From: Undaria pinnatifida
Lineage: Eukaryota; Sar; Phaeophyceae; Laminariales; Alariaceae
Direction: 5' to 3'
NCBI GenBank assembly: GCA_012845835.1
Contig: JABAKD010000108.1
Location: forward strand, 102,001-166,000
Length of the DNA: 64,000 nt
Part shown: positions 1 through 10,867 of the stretch, one piece after another
Layout: each line of letters opens with the position of its first letter
How positions within the stretch are numbered: position 1 is the first letter of the stretch
Program-made: the position numbers and the translations under genes
The notes under the pieces: generated by a model
What the model saw: the letters and a program-made list of their open reading frames with translations, nothing else
Database searches by the model: none
Told to the model about the DNA's origin: nothing

Positions 1-47
1 CATCGCACCGTGGCTTCTCAACTTGGCCGTCACCGTTTCCTGACGTG
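1..47 (-). repeat. End fragment of dispersed repeat D
   Basis: These bases match 35031-35078 with few mismatches, and both copies end at the same point (gacgtgaccc). Related copies in various lengths lie at about 2240-2425, 34880-35220 and 44890-45065. No coding potential is seen. The repeat class is unknown. Confidence 0.6.
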
Positions 48-378
48 ACCCACCTTCCTCGCCTCCGCAAAACGCTTCTAAGCCGGAGCATGCGTCCATA
101 CCTATTGTTGTGCCTTCGGCTAAAACAAACCTACCCTCGACCATGTCTGTGTCGGTAGACTGACTGCACATGGCTACAAGAATACATGTAGAAGGCTATG
201 TACAAGAGTACATGTAATATACCACCGATAATTTCAAGTTCTACATTTTCAAAATAGCCTAAAGCCGTTGGTTCGTACCCAACCAGCAGTGTACACCCAC
301 ACAGATGGTGCCACCTCTTTATTGCTCAATAGGTTTCAGGGTATAATTAAAAATTATGGGTAGTCTAATGTATTATTA

Positions 379-1260
379 TGAAAATATAAATACACTCCAG
401 CTGTGAGATCGAAGAGTTTGTCAAAACTCATCTTGGCAAGCTGTGTGTGATACTCCGATCGTACGTGTTACGCGTTGTGTGTCCTCATTGAGGATATAGG
501 TCGGCCGGCGTCGGCGACCCTTGGAACTCCAATGTAGCTATCAGGGTCAACAGACTGACTGTCCCTAATGGGTACCAGGTAGGGTGGACCGTAACTGGAC
601 CAAGTCCGGCGGAAGGCCATCTCCCATGGCCAGGGGTTTTGTTAGTGGGTGAGCTTGCGCAAGTCCCACACTACCCGGAAAGATGACATTCCGGGTGGCT
701 ATCTCCACCGAACCTGACCCTCAGGGGACAGGCCGGGTCGACATACACACGCATCCGTATACAACGGCAGCTTGCGCTGCCAGGGTGGTAGCGAAGACCA
801 CTGATAGGGACAGCTTACGCTATACCTACAATGGGACCCGAAGCGTGCGCCAGCTAGCGTTGGGCTGAGAAAGCAACTGAGTTAAATCGACACACGACGC
901 GTATGAAAATACGTGGAAGTATGGTGAGATAGAGCTTTATTTTTCCCCATCCGCCGGAGGATGAGAAAAAAAAAAAAAAAGTCAGTCAGTCTGTGCGCGG
1001 AAACTTTAAAGCCCGTTTTTGAGGGGGACAAAATCTGACAACTGCTGAAGGAAGTGCATCAGTTTATCAAGTGTATTTTGTAAGTCGTACAACTGGTGAG
1101 GGGAGGGCGGTTTATCATGTATATCCCGTAAGTAGAACAACCAGTGAGGAGAGGGCGGAGTGTTCGGAAAGGGGTGGGTGAGGGGGAGACGGGGAGGGAG
1201 GGGGGCAAAAGGGTTTTAAGCGGCTTTAGGTCGCATAGATGTAGGGTTTTGCTATACGCG
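379..1260 (+). repeat. G-tract repeat family copy, split by a retroelement
   Basis: The left part (about 379-561) carries the family's diagnostic head (tccagctgtgagatcgaaga) and the tatcagggtcaacag motif. The right part (982-1260) continues with tctgtgcgcggaaac, atcagtttatcaagtg and a G-rich end near 1140-1205. The poly(A) element at 562-981 interrupts it. The uninterrupted order is visible at 37950-38440. Confidence 0.7.
562..981 (+). mobile_element. Poly(A)-tailed non-LTR retroelement (SINE or 5'-truncated LINE)
   Basis: This roughly 420-base unit ends in catccgccggaggatgag followed by an A-run (966-980). 5'-truncated relatives in the opposite orientation lie at 14328-14616, 18145-18339, 54145-54343 and 63316-63433, all sharing the same 3' end and A/T-run. 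This is the pattern left by target-primed reverse transcription. A short open frame (683-868, 61 codons) is conserved in the copy at 14434-14646, so this may be the 3' end of a LINE open frame rather than a SINE. No RNA polymerase III boxes were recognised. The site is empty in the right arm near 38120. Confidence 0.7.
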
Positions 1261-1515
1261 TCTAATTAAAGGTTATTTTTGGGGGACCTCAAGTGTGCTC
1301 AGATTCTTGACCAATAAGTTAGAGTGGTAGCGTCTTCTCCTTGCGTGGATTTCAACATAATGCGGTGTACGAACTCGCGAGGCGGATGGTGGACGTCATC
1401 GTGAATCAACAAGGTCGACCGTCATGCGCATGTTGACAATGTGGCGGGACTTTCTGTCCCTCTTTGTTCCTTTGCCCCGGCCTGTTCCCCGCCATCCATG
1501 CATACCGCACCCAAT

Positions 1516-1640
1516 CCTGTAGCCTGTCCTATGACCACTGACTTGATTATGCGAGTGAATGTGAAAACAACAACAACAACAACAACACCAACAGCAACAC
1601 CACCAACAACAACAACAACAACAACAACAGCAACATCTGT
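1516..1640 (+). repeat. LINE 3' end with (CAA)n tail
   Basis: The conserved terminal motif of the (AAC)n-tailed LINE (gaccactgacttgattatgc) is followed directly by a run of CAA/CAG triplets. It matches the LINE 3' ends at 38685-38936 and 47622-47800. The thymine/glutamine-like codon runs in this stretch are a by-product of the tail. Confidence 0.7.
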
Positions 1641-1924
1641 AATACGTGTACGTGTAATGTGCGAGCTACGTATGGTGCGAGCTATGTATAATTAATCGGC
1701 GGCTCGTGCTGTGTGCAGAAGGCGTGTTGCAATGATTGCTCTGAAGGGGTCCGAAATATGAACGAACATGAGAGCGCGTCGTTCTATGGATGCTACACTA
1801 TATTATAACGTTGTGCCAAGGGTTTAGATTCGGTGGGAAATTGAAATGCTATGCGCCGTGAAGAGCTTGGGGCAAAATCCGTCCGCATGGTCTATTTTGC
1901 GACAGAAACCTCGTATATATATAT

Positions 1925-2233
1925 ATTTTTTTTTTTAGCACACTTTCACTTTCCAGCTTCTGGACAAGCCGTGGTCACAGGTGTCATCCCTTCTCCTCCC
2001 CGGTTCTTGCCTTCAATTTTTATCGCGCATAGGGTTCAGCAATCCCACTGCTCGTCGATTGTTCATCGAATGTTGCTGACTCACGCTCTCGCGCTTTCCG
2101 CAAGTAGTCAATTTGTGCACAAGAAAAAGTCCCAACGAATTTATACGAGTATGCACTCGGCGGGGCTCGAACTCACGAAACTGACCTATACCAGGCTCGA
2201 GGATAACCTGATACGCCACCGGGGCGACCGGTC
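1925..2233 (-). mobile_element. tRNA-derived SINE (SINE1)
   Basis: Read on the minus strand, the unit starts ggtcgccccggtggcgtatc, with a box-A-like tggcgtatcagg and a box-B-like gttcgagcccc about 40 bases later. It then has a unique body and the tail ggcttgtccagaagctgg. The homologous right-arm position (near 44885) lacks it, so it inserted after the two copies separated or is polymorphic. Other copies are at 3662-3945, 23240-23565, 51087-51835 and 59238-59564. Confidence 0.75.
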
Positions 2234-2239
2234 TCTGGG

Positions 2240-2425
2240 TCGCGTCAGGAAGCCGTGACGGCCCAGCTGAAAAGTCGCGGTACGTTGTGCCGCAAGGAGT
2301 CGGTGTCAAAAACCGGTACGAGGCTGGGTTGACCAAATCAGCGTCGTGGATCAGGGCCAAAAACCTAGGTGTATTCTGCTGTACCGCACGCTGGCGCGGA
2401 ATGGCAGTGGTATTCTGCGTTCTGT
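2240..2425 (+). repeat. Repeat D copy
   Basis: It matches 44890-45065 on the plus strand and 34880-35150 on the minus strand (motifs ggaagccgtgacggcc and gagtcggtgtcaaaaaccgg). No open frame is conserved between copies. Function and class are unknown. Confidence 0.6.
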
Positions 2426-2461
2426 TGTCTGCTGATTTAGACTAGATATATGATATATAGC

Positions 2462-2545
2462 TATCACACACAGCTTGCAAAGACGAGTTTCGACGAAATC
2501 TTCGATCTCACAGCTGGAGTGTATTTGCGTTTTTCATTAAATACC
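2462..2545 (-). repeat. G-tract family head fragment
   Basis: The reverse complement of the family head is present (cttcgatctcacagctggag with cacacacagcttgcaaag). Only the first roughly 85 bases of the family are kept. Confidence 0.65.
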
Positions 2546-3335
2546 GGTACTCTGCAGTACTGCTGCTGCTGTAGTACTGCCAGTAGTAACATACCCATCG
2601 TTGTGGCTGTCACAGAATGCGAGTAGGGGAAGGAGTGACCATCATTTCAACCCAGCACGACCGCCAACATCACCAAAGGGCCAACATCACCAAAACCCGG
2701 GCTCATACTCTCCGCCCCACTCTCATTACATCAACGGCGTCAACAACAAACTGATTGCCCTGACAAGAGGAGTGATACGACAGCAAAGTGACGACATGCG
2801 TGGCGCACAAGGAAACCACCTTTTTGACACCACCGGGCGGAAAACGCTACACGGGGGCGAGCTGTTTTCGCCGGTGCGAGCACTAGAGGTGAGTGATACA
2901 GCACAAGCGCGATCGAAGTGTCGCCCATTGCGTGCAAAGATGCAGTTCGAGTTTGGATGGAATGTTCGGTTGTCCTCGCGCCTCCGCCCGACCGCAACAA
3001 ACACTAGGTACCTTTTCTGCCCAGAGTTATACACCTGGTAAACGTTTTAGATACACAGCAGTCAAACGCTTTGTTTGCTACCTTGTACCGGTTATGTGTT
3101 CGTCTAGCGTAGCAACACCTTATAATTATCTGAGTTCGCCTGGGCGGCAACACGACTGCCGCAATAGTTGTTGTTTACACTATCAATAGCAGTTCAACTC
3201 GTCTTTATATGACCCTCAGTGTAAGGCTAACTGGCCGCAGTGAACATTTTTAGATGCCCTAAAAGCTTACAGACGGTGTCGGCTAAGAAGCGCTTATATT
3301 GTACTTATCTCAATATGAAAAATACACTTCGTACG
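2546..3335. other. Non-genic stretch shared with 45090-45895
   Basis: The sequence is well aligned to the right arm, but open frames on both strands are short, overlapping and not preferentially preserved. I see no domain, splice structure or RNA gene here. Confidence 0.5.
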
Positions 3336-3337
3336 CT

Positions 3338-3655
3338 GACTCCCGATATCACTTTTAAACGTTTCTGGTGGAGGCATGAATTGCGTCAACTGAGGCATGA
3401 ATTGCGTCAGCTGTGATATGTGCGTGAACCACCTTTCGTTTGTTTGTGTTTCTTCCATCGGTTGTTACTCAGCTCCAGAGGTGACTGGCGCCTGTCCTGT
3501 GACCACGGACTTAATTATGCAAGTTAATGTGAGAATAACAACAAAACAACAACGCGTCCCTGCCGCCGTGCAAATGTCCACCTCAAAAACCGCGAAACAG
3601 TTCTGCGAAAATCAATTTTTCTCTCGCGGCTGGCTCTAAGGCAGACCAACTCGTA
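3338..3655 (+). mobile_element. 5'-truncated LINE 3' end plus an adjoining ~100-base unit
   Basis: Bases 3338-3556 match the LINE 3' untranslated region, including an internal duplication of aggcatgaattgcgtca near 3375-3405, and end in an AAC-rich tail. Bases 3557-3655 (acgcgtccctgccgccgtgc onward) match 47526-47615, which also follows a LINE tail. The pair is therefore one colinear block shared by both arms. Confidence 0.7.
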
Positions 3656-3661
3656 GAATCG

Positions 3662-3945
3662 GTTGCCGGTCGCCCCGGTGGCGTATCAGGTTATCCTCGA
3701 GCCTGGTATAGGTCAGGTTCGTGACTTCGAGCCCCGCCGAGTGATCCCTCGTATAAATTCGTTTGGACTATTTCTTGCGCACGAATTGACTTGTGGAAAG
3801 CGCGAGAGCGTGAGTTAGCAACACTCGATGAAAAATAGACGAGCAGTGAGATTGCTGAACCCTATGCGCGATAAAAATTGAAGGCAATAACAGGGACGAC
3901 ACCTGTGACCACGGCTTGTCCAGGAGCTGGAAAGTAAAAGTATGA
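3662..3945 (+). mobile_element. tRNA-derived SINE (SINE1), full-length-like
   Basis: The box-A-like motif tggcgtatcagg is at 3679-3690 and the box-B-like acttcgagcccc at 3724-3735. They are followed by the body and the tail cttgtccaggagctggaaag. It is the left-arm counterpart of 51087-51835, which in the right arm is split by a LINE insertion. Confidence 0.75.
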
Positions 3946-3964
3946 GAAGAAACAGAAACAAAAA

Positions 3965-4215
3965 CTCAGTTTCGTGAGTTCGAGCCCCGCAGAGTGCATT
4001 TTCGTATAAATTCGTGGGGACTTTTTCTTGTGCAAAATTTGACTTGCAAAGAGCGCGAGAGCATGAATTAACACCATTCAGTGAAAACACGACGAGCAGT
4101 GGAATTGCTGAACCATATTATCGATACTTATTGAAGGCGAGAACCGGGGATGGGAAGGAACGACACCTCTGACCACGGCTTGACCAGAAGCTGGAAAGTA
4201 CAAGTCAAGTGTGAA
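3965..4215 (+). mobile_element. SINE1 copy, 5'-truncated
   Basis: It begins at the box-B region (gtgagttcgagccccgcaga) and runs through the SINE body to the agctggaaagtacaag tail. It matches 51850-52012 in the right arm, so the tandem placement of two SINE1 copies predates the split of the arms. Confidence 0.7.
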
Positions 4216-4500
4216 ATATAATTATGAAAAAAAGGGAAAAGAGTGAAGCAAAAACGTTCGTTTTTTTTTTTCCGGCTTGAACGCCTAGGAAAATGCGCTT
4301 CGAATCACGTGTCAAATTTTCAGGTCAAAATTCAAAAAAGTGCGCTTCGAAAGCCAGATTTTGTGTCTCGCATCTCGTAGTATCTCAAATTTGTTTCGGG
4401 ATACTCTACGCGCCATACCTCTTGACAGATAACGAATTAAGCGATGAGACGGGTATCGATCGTTCCCCCATGCCTCAAGGAACACTCACTCCGATCGCGC
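4216..4500. other. Unclassified sequence shared with 52025-52300
   Basis: Both arms carry the motifs ttccggcttgaacgcctag and gtctcgcatctcgtagtat here. No gene is seen. The left-arm match to the right arm ends near 4480 and resumes at 16105. Confidence 0.5.
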
Positions 4501-5640
4501 TTATCAGGGGTTGTGTGTCCTCATTAAGGATATAGGTCAGCGACTCCCCTTGGAACTACAGTGTAGTTATCAGGGTCAACAGGGTGATGTTAGTCGGTCT
4601 TTCGGAAGACTGCACAAGAAGACATCGCCCGTGTGGAAACACTTTTCGGAGTTTGAGCCGACAAAGGGCTAACAACAACCCGTGAGTGCACGGTAGCCGC
4701 GAAGTTTCCTGCCAAACATAATATATTATACCGTTGTCCCCTTCCACCGTGAAAATATATATATCTTCCCGTCTCCCCAGCGAAATTGTTTTGAACAGCT
4801 TCCAAAGAAAGATAAGATTCGACTTCGTATAGCGTTAAATAAACATTCAATCTACTGCTGTGCGATATTAATAGTAGCCCTTTTTATTCTATAGACTGAT
4901 ATGTCATAGAAACATAAATACGCTCCAGCTGTGAGATGGAAGGTTTTGTCGAAACATATATTTGCAACCTGTGTGTGTGATACTCCGATCGCGCGTGTTA
5001 CTGGCTGTGTGTCCTCATTAAGGATAAAGCCCGGCGCTACAGTGTAGCCTGTGCCAGGGTCAACAGGGTGATGCTAGTCTGTCTGTGCGCGGAAATTATC
5101 GAGCCCTTTTTTGAGGGGGACAAAATATGGCAGCTGTGGAAGGAAGTGTATCAGTTTATCAAGTGTATGCCGTAAGTCGTACAGCCAGTGAGCAAAGGGC
5201 GATGTGCTCGAAGGGATAGGGGGGGGTGTTGGGGAAGGGGGGGGGGGGGGGGGGATTTTTGACAGCCTTAGGTAGCATATAGATGTAAGGACTGGCTATA
5301 CACGTGGTGCTAGGTCTAGGCGATGGTTCGGATGGTGGGGAAGGAGGTGGCATTTGGGAGAGGGAGGGGGAGGGGGGAATGAATTGGAGCCACGGCATGG
5401 ATGGCTAGAAATATAATGAGGTGATATCAACTGCCTGGTAGTGTTTATTACTCTGGCATATTATGATTTTAGGTGGGGTGTTGGAACAAGAGGGAGCGGA
5501 GGGAAAAATAAAATAAAATATAATAAAAAGCGGGGTAGGGGGGGGGAGTGGAGGGGGGAGGGGGGGGGGGGGGGTAGGGGGGGACGGGGGAATTGGAGCT
5601 ACGGTATGGATGGCTAGGTAGATGATAAGATGATATCAGG
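4500..5640 (+). repeat. G-tract repeat family copies with poly-G runs
   Basis: A head/middle fragment lies at 4500-4600 (cattaaggatataggtcag). A longer copy starts at about 4905 (ctccagctgtgagatggaag) and runs through gagggggacaaaatatgg to poly-G tracts at 5219-5254, 5330-5378 and 5535-5590. Bases 4601-4904 between them are unclassified. Long proline- or glycine-rich frames in this stretch come from the G-runs and are not credible proteins. Confidence 0.7.
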
Positions 5641-6546
5641 CGCCTGGTAGTGTTTCTTACTCTGACAGAATTTGATTTCAACCGGTGGCGTTTGATACAA
5701 CGGTACATCGTCTCGTCCCGGGTTCGGGGTGAAACAATATTTACACCGGTCACAGCCGTTGGGAAAACCAAAAAGTCGTTGTGGGCTACCGACCCGTCCC
5801 GCTCGGAGTTTATACTCCAACAGTCCCGTCCCGCTCCGCCAATAGTTTTATTTAACTATCACCGTCGTCCCGTCTTCAATTTTTATTCCGTCAAACGGGC
5901 TAAAACTTTATCGTGCAGTCTCATCTCAATAACTACTCTAAGTTATAGGCCTTGGACGGTTCCACCAGTCCCACGAAGCCTTAAAAACGTGATTGGGATG
6001 GACGTAAGTTCTCTTCATGTTTCCATGCAGAGGGAACGAAGCTGTGGTTCACGAGGCTTGACGCTTTCCGTGAGGCGTGGTTCATATGTCACTTTACCGC
6101 GGGTATTATCCTGGAGACATGATAGAGCTGTGGCGGAAAAGACAAGTTAATCCACACAAATATAGCCTAGTATAATAGAGAGTAAAACGGTATGGCGACC
6201 TCAACCCTTTAAACGCCCAGCCATGTACATTTTAGTATAATGCTATCAACCAATATGTCCCTCGGGCACGTGCCCACTTGTCGTGCAAAACTACTGCCTG
6301 CCAGGGCGCGCTTGATGCATCGTTGATCAACCCCGACGCTTGTTCCAAACAGTCGAGAACGAAGATGGAAATATCTCGTGCGGCTATCACAAAAATAAAA
6401 GTACACTCCAGCTGTGAGAACGAAGTTTTTTCGAAACTCATACTCGCACACGCTGTGTGATGTGCATCTATTTATCGTTGCTGCTACCATTATTTCTGTA
6501 AAAGTAAGTGCTGACCAGTGCTGACCACGGTAGTTAGTGCTAAGCT
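5641..6546. other. No gene recognised
   Basis: A 166-codon plus-strand frame (5650-6150) overlaps a minus-strand frame, and neither shows a known motif. A short G-tract-family head fragment lies at 6395-6460 (ctccagctgtgagaacgaag). No RNA gene or splice-supported exon is seen. Confidence 0.4.
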
Positions 6547-6851
6547 AGGCTTGGCTACGGTAAGGTAGGGTTCCCCTATTTTCACTCTTAATAGCCAAAT
6601 TGAGCCACCGGTATTAGTGCCTCCGTGTACCTCACGGACGAGAAGATGTTTGGCGGTTATTTTATCGCAGAGAAGTTTACCATTTCAATGCGGATTGATT
6701 GATATCGCAGTTTCGTTCAAAACAGCACGAAAACTTAAGGCCGCAGAGGCATCTGGGTTACGTTACTGGCGCGAGGGACCTCGAGTCACTGCTGAGAAGC
6801 CCCCAAAACGTGACCAAGTGACATCACAAAATACGTACGGTAGCCCGGGTC
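6547..6851. mobile_element. TIR element (MITE-like), family 1, diverged copy
   Basis: The left end has ttggctacggtaaggtaggg and the right end gtacggtagcccgggtc, which pair as imperfect terminal inverted repeats. Internal segments (ttttcact, gagccac and tgcggattgatt) match the element at 16978-17248 in the same order. No transposase frame is present, so it would be non-autonomous. Confidence 0.6.
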
Positions 6852-7321
6852 CCTGCAGCAAATACTAACACTACTACTGCAAAAGCGCTCATCTGTCTGA
6901 TCTCTCCAAGGAGCTCGAGACATCGAGCGAGGTAGGCCCGCCTGAGAAGTAGCGATCCTGGTCTGTCTGTTGATTGGTCGAAAGCTGCACCATCTCATGT
7001 GGGCCGCACTTTTGAGTTTGTTTGCAACAAAGCCAAAAACCAAAGGGATCAAGTGCCGAGACCGCCTCTAGCACCGTGTATCTGGGCGTAATTTGATGCG
7101 AGTCGAATAGGGGAGAAATGGCTGAGTTATCATCGGAACAGAAATGAAGGCGCACACCCCAACACCGTCGTAGTGGGGAGGGGGAAGAAGAGCCGGCCCA
7201 ACCCCGGATCTGAGATACAGCTTCTTTATATAGGGAGGGAAGGTGAAAGGAGACAATTAGCGCGAGGACGATAGCAATGGAAGGGATGAGCACAAAATAA
7301 TGGTACATCCCAGGTACCGGG
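6852..7321. other. No gene recognised
   Basis: A 139-codon minus-strand frame (6889-7308) begins with a hydrophobic stretch but has no recognisable domain. Bases about 7045-7150 resemble 30428-30530, the segment downstream of a tRNA-like repeat, so this is probably repeat-derived. Confidence 0.4.
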
Positions 7322-7560
7322 TGCTATTATAAAAATGAAAATACACTCCAGTTGTGAGATCGAAGATTTTGTCGAAACTCATGTTTGCAAGACCGAGTAA
7401 AAGCGACATACGCAGTACAACGTTTTCGGGCTTTCGTACAGACTTTAGTTATTTCAGAAAACCCATGCTCATGGTCGGCTTGCTCGCGTGGCCCGCCGAA
7501 TGCGGGGGCCTTGGTTGCGCGGTGGCAGCGGATAAAATAAAAGTCCCAGGTGTTGATCAC
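7322..7560 (+). repeat. G-tract family head (7322-7390) joined to a dispersed repeat (7391-7560)
   Basis: The first part is the family head up to catgtttgcaag. The second part (cgacatacgcagtacaacgt and gctcatggtcggcttgctcg) recurs at 52316-52480 and, in part, at 16115-16200. No coding function is seen. Confidence 0.6.
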
Positions 7561-7573
7561 TATATATATGTAC

Positions 7574-7681
7574 TACCTAACATCACCCTGTTGACCCTCA
7601 TAGCTACACTGTAGCTGCAAGGGGAGTCACCGACCTATATCCTTAATAAGGACGCACAACCCGTAATACGCGCGGTCGGAG
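7574..7681 (-). repeat. G-tract family fragment interrupted by the LTR element
   Basis: This is the reverse complement of the family from ccctgttgaccctcatagct to cgcggtcggag. The missing continuation (gagtatcacacacagctt, then the family head) lies at 11988-12064, beyond the LTR element. The two pieces rejoin exactly as in unbroken copies. Confidence 0.85.
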
Positions 7682-7956
7682 TGTTGATTGTCCTCATGAA
7701 CATGACGGCTATGATCCATCTTATATCATGGAGTTCCGTATGTTGGTAAGGGATTCATGTATAAGGTGTAAGGGGATTTGTTTGGCCGGATGTTTCCCGG
7801 CATGATTTGCCATGAGCTGTCACTCGTAGTTTTGCTCCATATGAGACCGAGTCAGGCTCGACGGCTGGATAATATAAGAGTTCTGTGTCACCGTCTGGAG
7901 TCATCATCACGCCTTCCCGCGCCAGCTACGCGTACACCTTTAGAGATCTATCAACA
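7682..7956 (+). repeat. 5' LTR
   Basis: It is 275 bases, TG...CA bounded, with a 7-base inverted terminal repeat (TGTTGAT/ATCAACA). It differs from the 3' LTR at three sites: gctatg/gttatg, atcttat/atcatat and gtttccc/gcttccc. Confidence 0.92.
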
Positions 7957-8032
7957 CACTAGTGTCTCGTCAGCTGGTTGATTTCTATTGGTAAGCGAAG
8001 CCAAGGCCAGCCTACAGAGGTGGGGAAGAGCC

Positions 8033-9103
8033 ATGTCAGGTCCGGGGGATTCTGGCATTACTGCTGTAGATTATTTAAGAGAGGATGTAAAACGGCTCAA
8101 GATCCAGATAGCATTGCAGAATCGGGAGAGAGAGGTCGGACTCGATGAGGCAGCCCTGCGAGCGTCATATACTGAAGAGGTGTATGGCCTGACTTCGTTT
8201 TGGTCCTGGCGGGTGTCGATGATGCATGACGCATTACGACTTCTCCGCGAGGAGCACGAGCTTCACGCAAATGTAGTGCGGAAAATGGACGAAGGAGTTA
8301 TTTTATTCGGGGATGAGAGAGAGAAGAGAGAGAACGAGAGAGAGAGCGAGAGAGAGAGCGAGACAGAAGAGAGAGAGAGAGAAGAGAGAGAGAAGGAGAG
8401 TAAGGGTGTTTCGCCCCAGCAGCAACTGCGCGGTCCCAGCAAAGCCAAACATGAGCCGAAGCTGGTAGATCTGCATGGCGCTGGTGGCGACGGTGCTGGA
8501 AAGAAACAGTTGTTGCAGAGGCAGCAGCTGCCCCAGACGCCCCATCTGCAGGAAAGGCAGTCGTCAGAGGATTGCTACGCATACAAAGAAGAATTGCCGC
8601 CGCAACCGCCGTCAACACCGCCGCCGCCGCCGCCACCGCCGCCGCCGTCACTGCCGCCGTCACAGCCGCCGTTATCATCACCGCCGCTGCCACCGCCATC
8701 GTCACCGCTGCCGCCGTCACCGCTGCCGCCGCTGCTGCCGTCGTTACCGCCGTTACCGCCGCAACAGCCACTGTGTCTGCAAGCCCGCAATACAGCCAGG
8801 CCTGTGCCTGAATCTGTGGCTACTTTATTTTGTACAAGAGAAGAGAAAACAAGGAGATATGGGATTACTTGGCTCGCTGGTGCCGGGAGAGACGTTGAGG
8901 AGATTTTGAGCGCGATGGAACACGCGTTTGAATTCTGGAACAACGTGGAGAGAGCGGTGGTGGGCACTGGTGGAAGGGTCCGCACCATCGGTTGGGGGTC
9001 GGAGCATGGACGCGAAAGGAGAAGATGCCCAAAACGAGCGCGAGTGAAGGAGAAAGGAACAACGGGCCATCAGCGAGGGCTTAGGCCCGCACCAGGCACG
9101 TGA
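8033..9103 (+). CDS. Gag-position open frame of the copia-type element (unknown protein)
   Basis: This single open frame of 356 codons starts at the first ATG, 77 bases past the 5' LTR; the frame is open from 7988 but has no earlier ATG. The N-terminal third is ordinary mixed sequence with possible helices (DYLREDVKRLKIQIALQNRE). It is followed by an acidic/basic run from a GA-rich tract (8315-8400), a proline-rich run from a CCG tract (8596-8765), and a basic C-terminus. I see no CCHC zinc knuckle and no protease. Position in the element suggests a structural (Gag-like) role, but no sequence homology was recognised. It could also be a fortuitous or captured frame. The low-complexity middle makes other frames look open as well. 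Confidence 0.5.
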   Translation: MSGPGDSGITAVDYLREDVKRLKIQIALQNREREVGLDEAALRASYTEEVYGLTSFWSWRVSMMHDALRLLREEHELHANVVRKMDEGVILFGDEREKRENERESERESETEEREREEREKESKGVSPQQQLRGPSKAKHEPKLVDLHGAGGDGAGKKQLLQRQQLPQTPHLQERQSSEDCYAYKEELPPQPPSTPPPPPPPPPPSLPPSQPPLSSPPLPPPSSPLPPSPLPPLLPSLPPLPPQQPLCLQARNTARPVPESVATLFCTREEKTRRYGITWLAGAGRDVEEILSAMEHAFEFWNNVERAVVGTGGRVRTIGWGSEHGRERRRCPKRARVKEKGTTGHQRGLRPAPGT

Positions 9104-10867
9104 TATTTCCTTTATTTTGCTTGCTGTTGATGTTTTTTTTTGTTTTGGCTTTTTTCATGTTGATTTGAGAATTACGAACCACCCCCCAAGATTGAGATTG
9201 ATTGAGAGTGAAGGATGACTGAAGTGGTCTGTAGTAGACGTACTGCAGCACTAACATGTCTGATTCCGTGTTGTGGCTGCCTGGCGGAGCGCCCGGGCAG
9301 GGCACAGTAAGTCGGAGTTGAGTTTTATACGTGAAAGTGAAATGCTGAAAGAATGCATACACAGCAGTACATATGTGTTGTATCATATCATATCATCGGT
9401 ACAGCAGAGTACAGCAGTATGAAAATTGCGTAAATAAATTACTTGCAAAATTTAGGGTAGGGGTCGTAGAGGTACGTTTTCGCGTGTATGCCGAGCAATG
9501 CTAAAAATACAAGCACGCCCCTTGAAGACTATGCATGATGAGCAGTACAGGAGTGATCAACCTGTGTTGCTAGTAGTGCCCTTTGAGCTGGGATTTTGCT
9601 TGGTTTATGGTGCTGCTGACTCACTGCTGAACATGGTGTTGCATGATGTGCCTTCTCCCAAATTGCAAGTTGTCGGTATATTGAACCATCGTCGAAATGC
9701 CGACAAATGTGTACGTTATTTGCTGCATTATTGTGCATCTTTGATTATATTTGCATGCAAAGCATTGTTGTACTTGCATCGGCATTCTAAGAGTAGTTTT
9801 GTCCCGTCAAGGTATTTTTGGACTACTGTAGTACCTGGTAATGAATAGGTGTATAAGTCCTTGACAGCTGTCCGTCAAGGGGCAAGAGTGCCGTCAACTA
9901 ATGTACCCGGTATGTCTTTGACGTGTGGCGTTCCCCATTTGTAGTGTAGAAACAGCATGCAGTACTACAGCAGCAGTACATCCCGTGCTATCCGCACGTC
10001 TGTTGGTAGTTATTGATACAAGAGGATACGAGTACAAACGATACACCAGCACGATCGATTGTACATTGACTTGTCTGCGAGTATATGATACGCCCGGATA
10101 CTGCCTGCGTTGCGGATCATTGCACAACGGTGGAGTACCCCCCAGTGTAGCATTGCCATACTGCTGTTACTAAAGATTTCCATGCAGGTATAACTGGTAT
10201 GAGTATAGACTAGAGGGCTCTTGGTGAGCAATCTAAAAACAAGGCAACTGAGCATGTGCGCGTGATTTTTGATGAAAAGAGCAGTTCAACGTATGCCGAC
10301 CTAATCGCTCGATTGCACGATCCATCCGCTGCTTGTGTGGAGTCAATCTTGCGCCAGGAACGGCTGCTTCATTCAGGAGGATAGGCTGGAGTGCCCGAGC
10401 TGCGGCGATGCCATGAGACCGGAAGGAGGCTGCCGCAGCGGAGGGACCACCAGCAGTAGTGTTTGGGGCATTGGGGTTGAAATGACTGGGTATGATGCTG
10501 GGTGATTGTGATTTTATTGTTCGAACGTTGATTGTCAGCCTGCTTGAGATGGACTTGATTGTTTTTCTTGTTTTTGTCATAGGATGAGGATTGTTTATTG
10601 TTGGTATGACAAATCTCGGCCAATGCCAAATCGCCCCGAGATGGAACAGACCATGAGCTGCGCAGAGGCGCGTTCGGTCTAGTTCGAGTATCCGTGACTT
10701 TAGAGTATTGTCCCGCTGACGCGTTGGTTATGCGTTGTCTGATCGCGCGGACTTACCCCATGTTCACTTAAAATATGTATAGCACCGATGTTATGCATAC
10801 TCGTCAGGAATAACGAAGTACTATAGTTTGATTTTGCGAGTTGATGACTATGTCTGTTTGAGTCGGT
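9104..10867. other. Interior of the LTR element, no recognisable pol
   Basis: Open frames are short on both strands. I find no integrase zinc finger, DDE core or reverse-transcriptase YxDD motif. The expected copia protease, integrase and RT appear deleted or replaced by unrelated sequence. Confidence 0.5.

Larger units (their letters stand above)
48..3335. repeat. Left-arm homology block 1 (matches 37637-38936 and 44605-45895)
   Basis: Bases 48-1640 align with 37637-38936, and 1640-3335 with 44605-45895, in the same order and orientation at roughly 85-90 percent identity by eye. The left copy has two insertions the right copy lacks: a poly(A) retroelement at 562-981 and a tRNA-type SINE at 1925-2233. 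The right copy carries an extra 5.7 kb between the two halves. The junction in both arms is a (CAA)n tract. Confidence 0.8.

Noticed and set aside
5650-6150. 166-codon plus-strand frame
   Set aside because: It starts in a repeat tail and has no domain or supporting signals.
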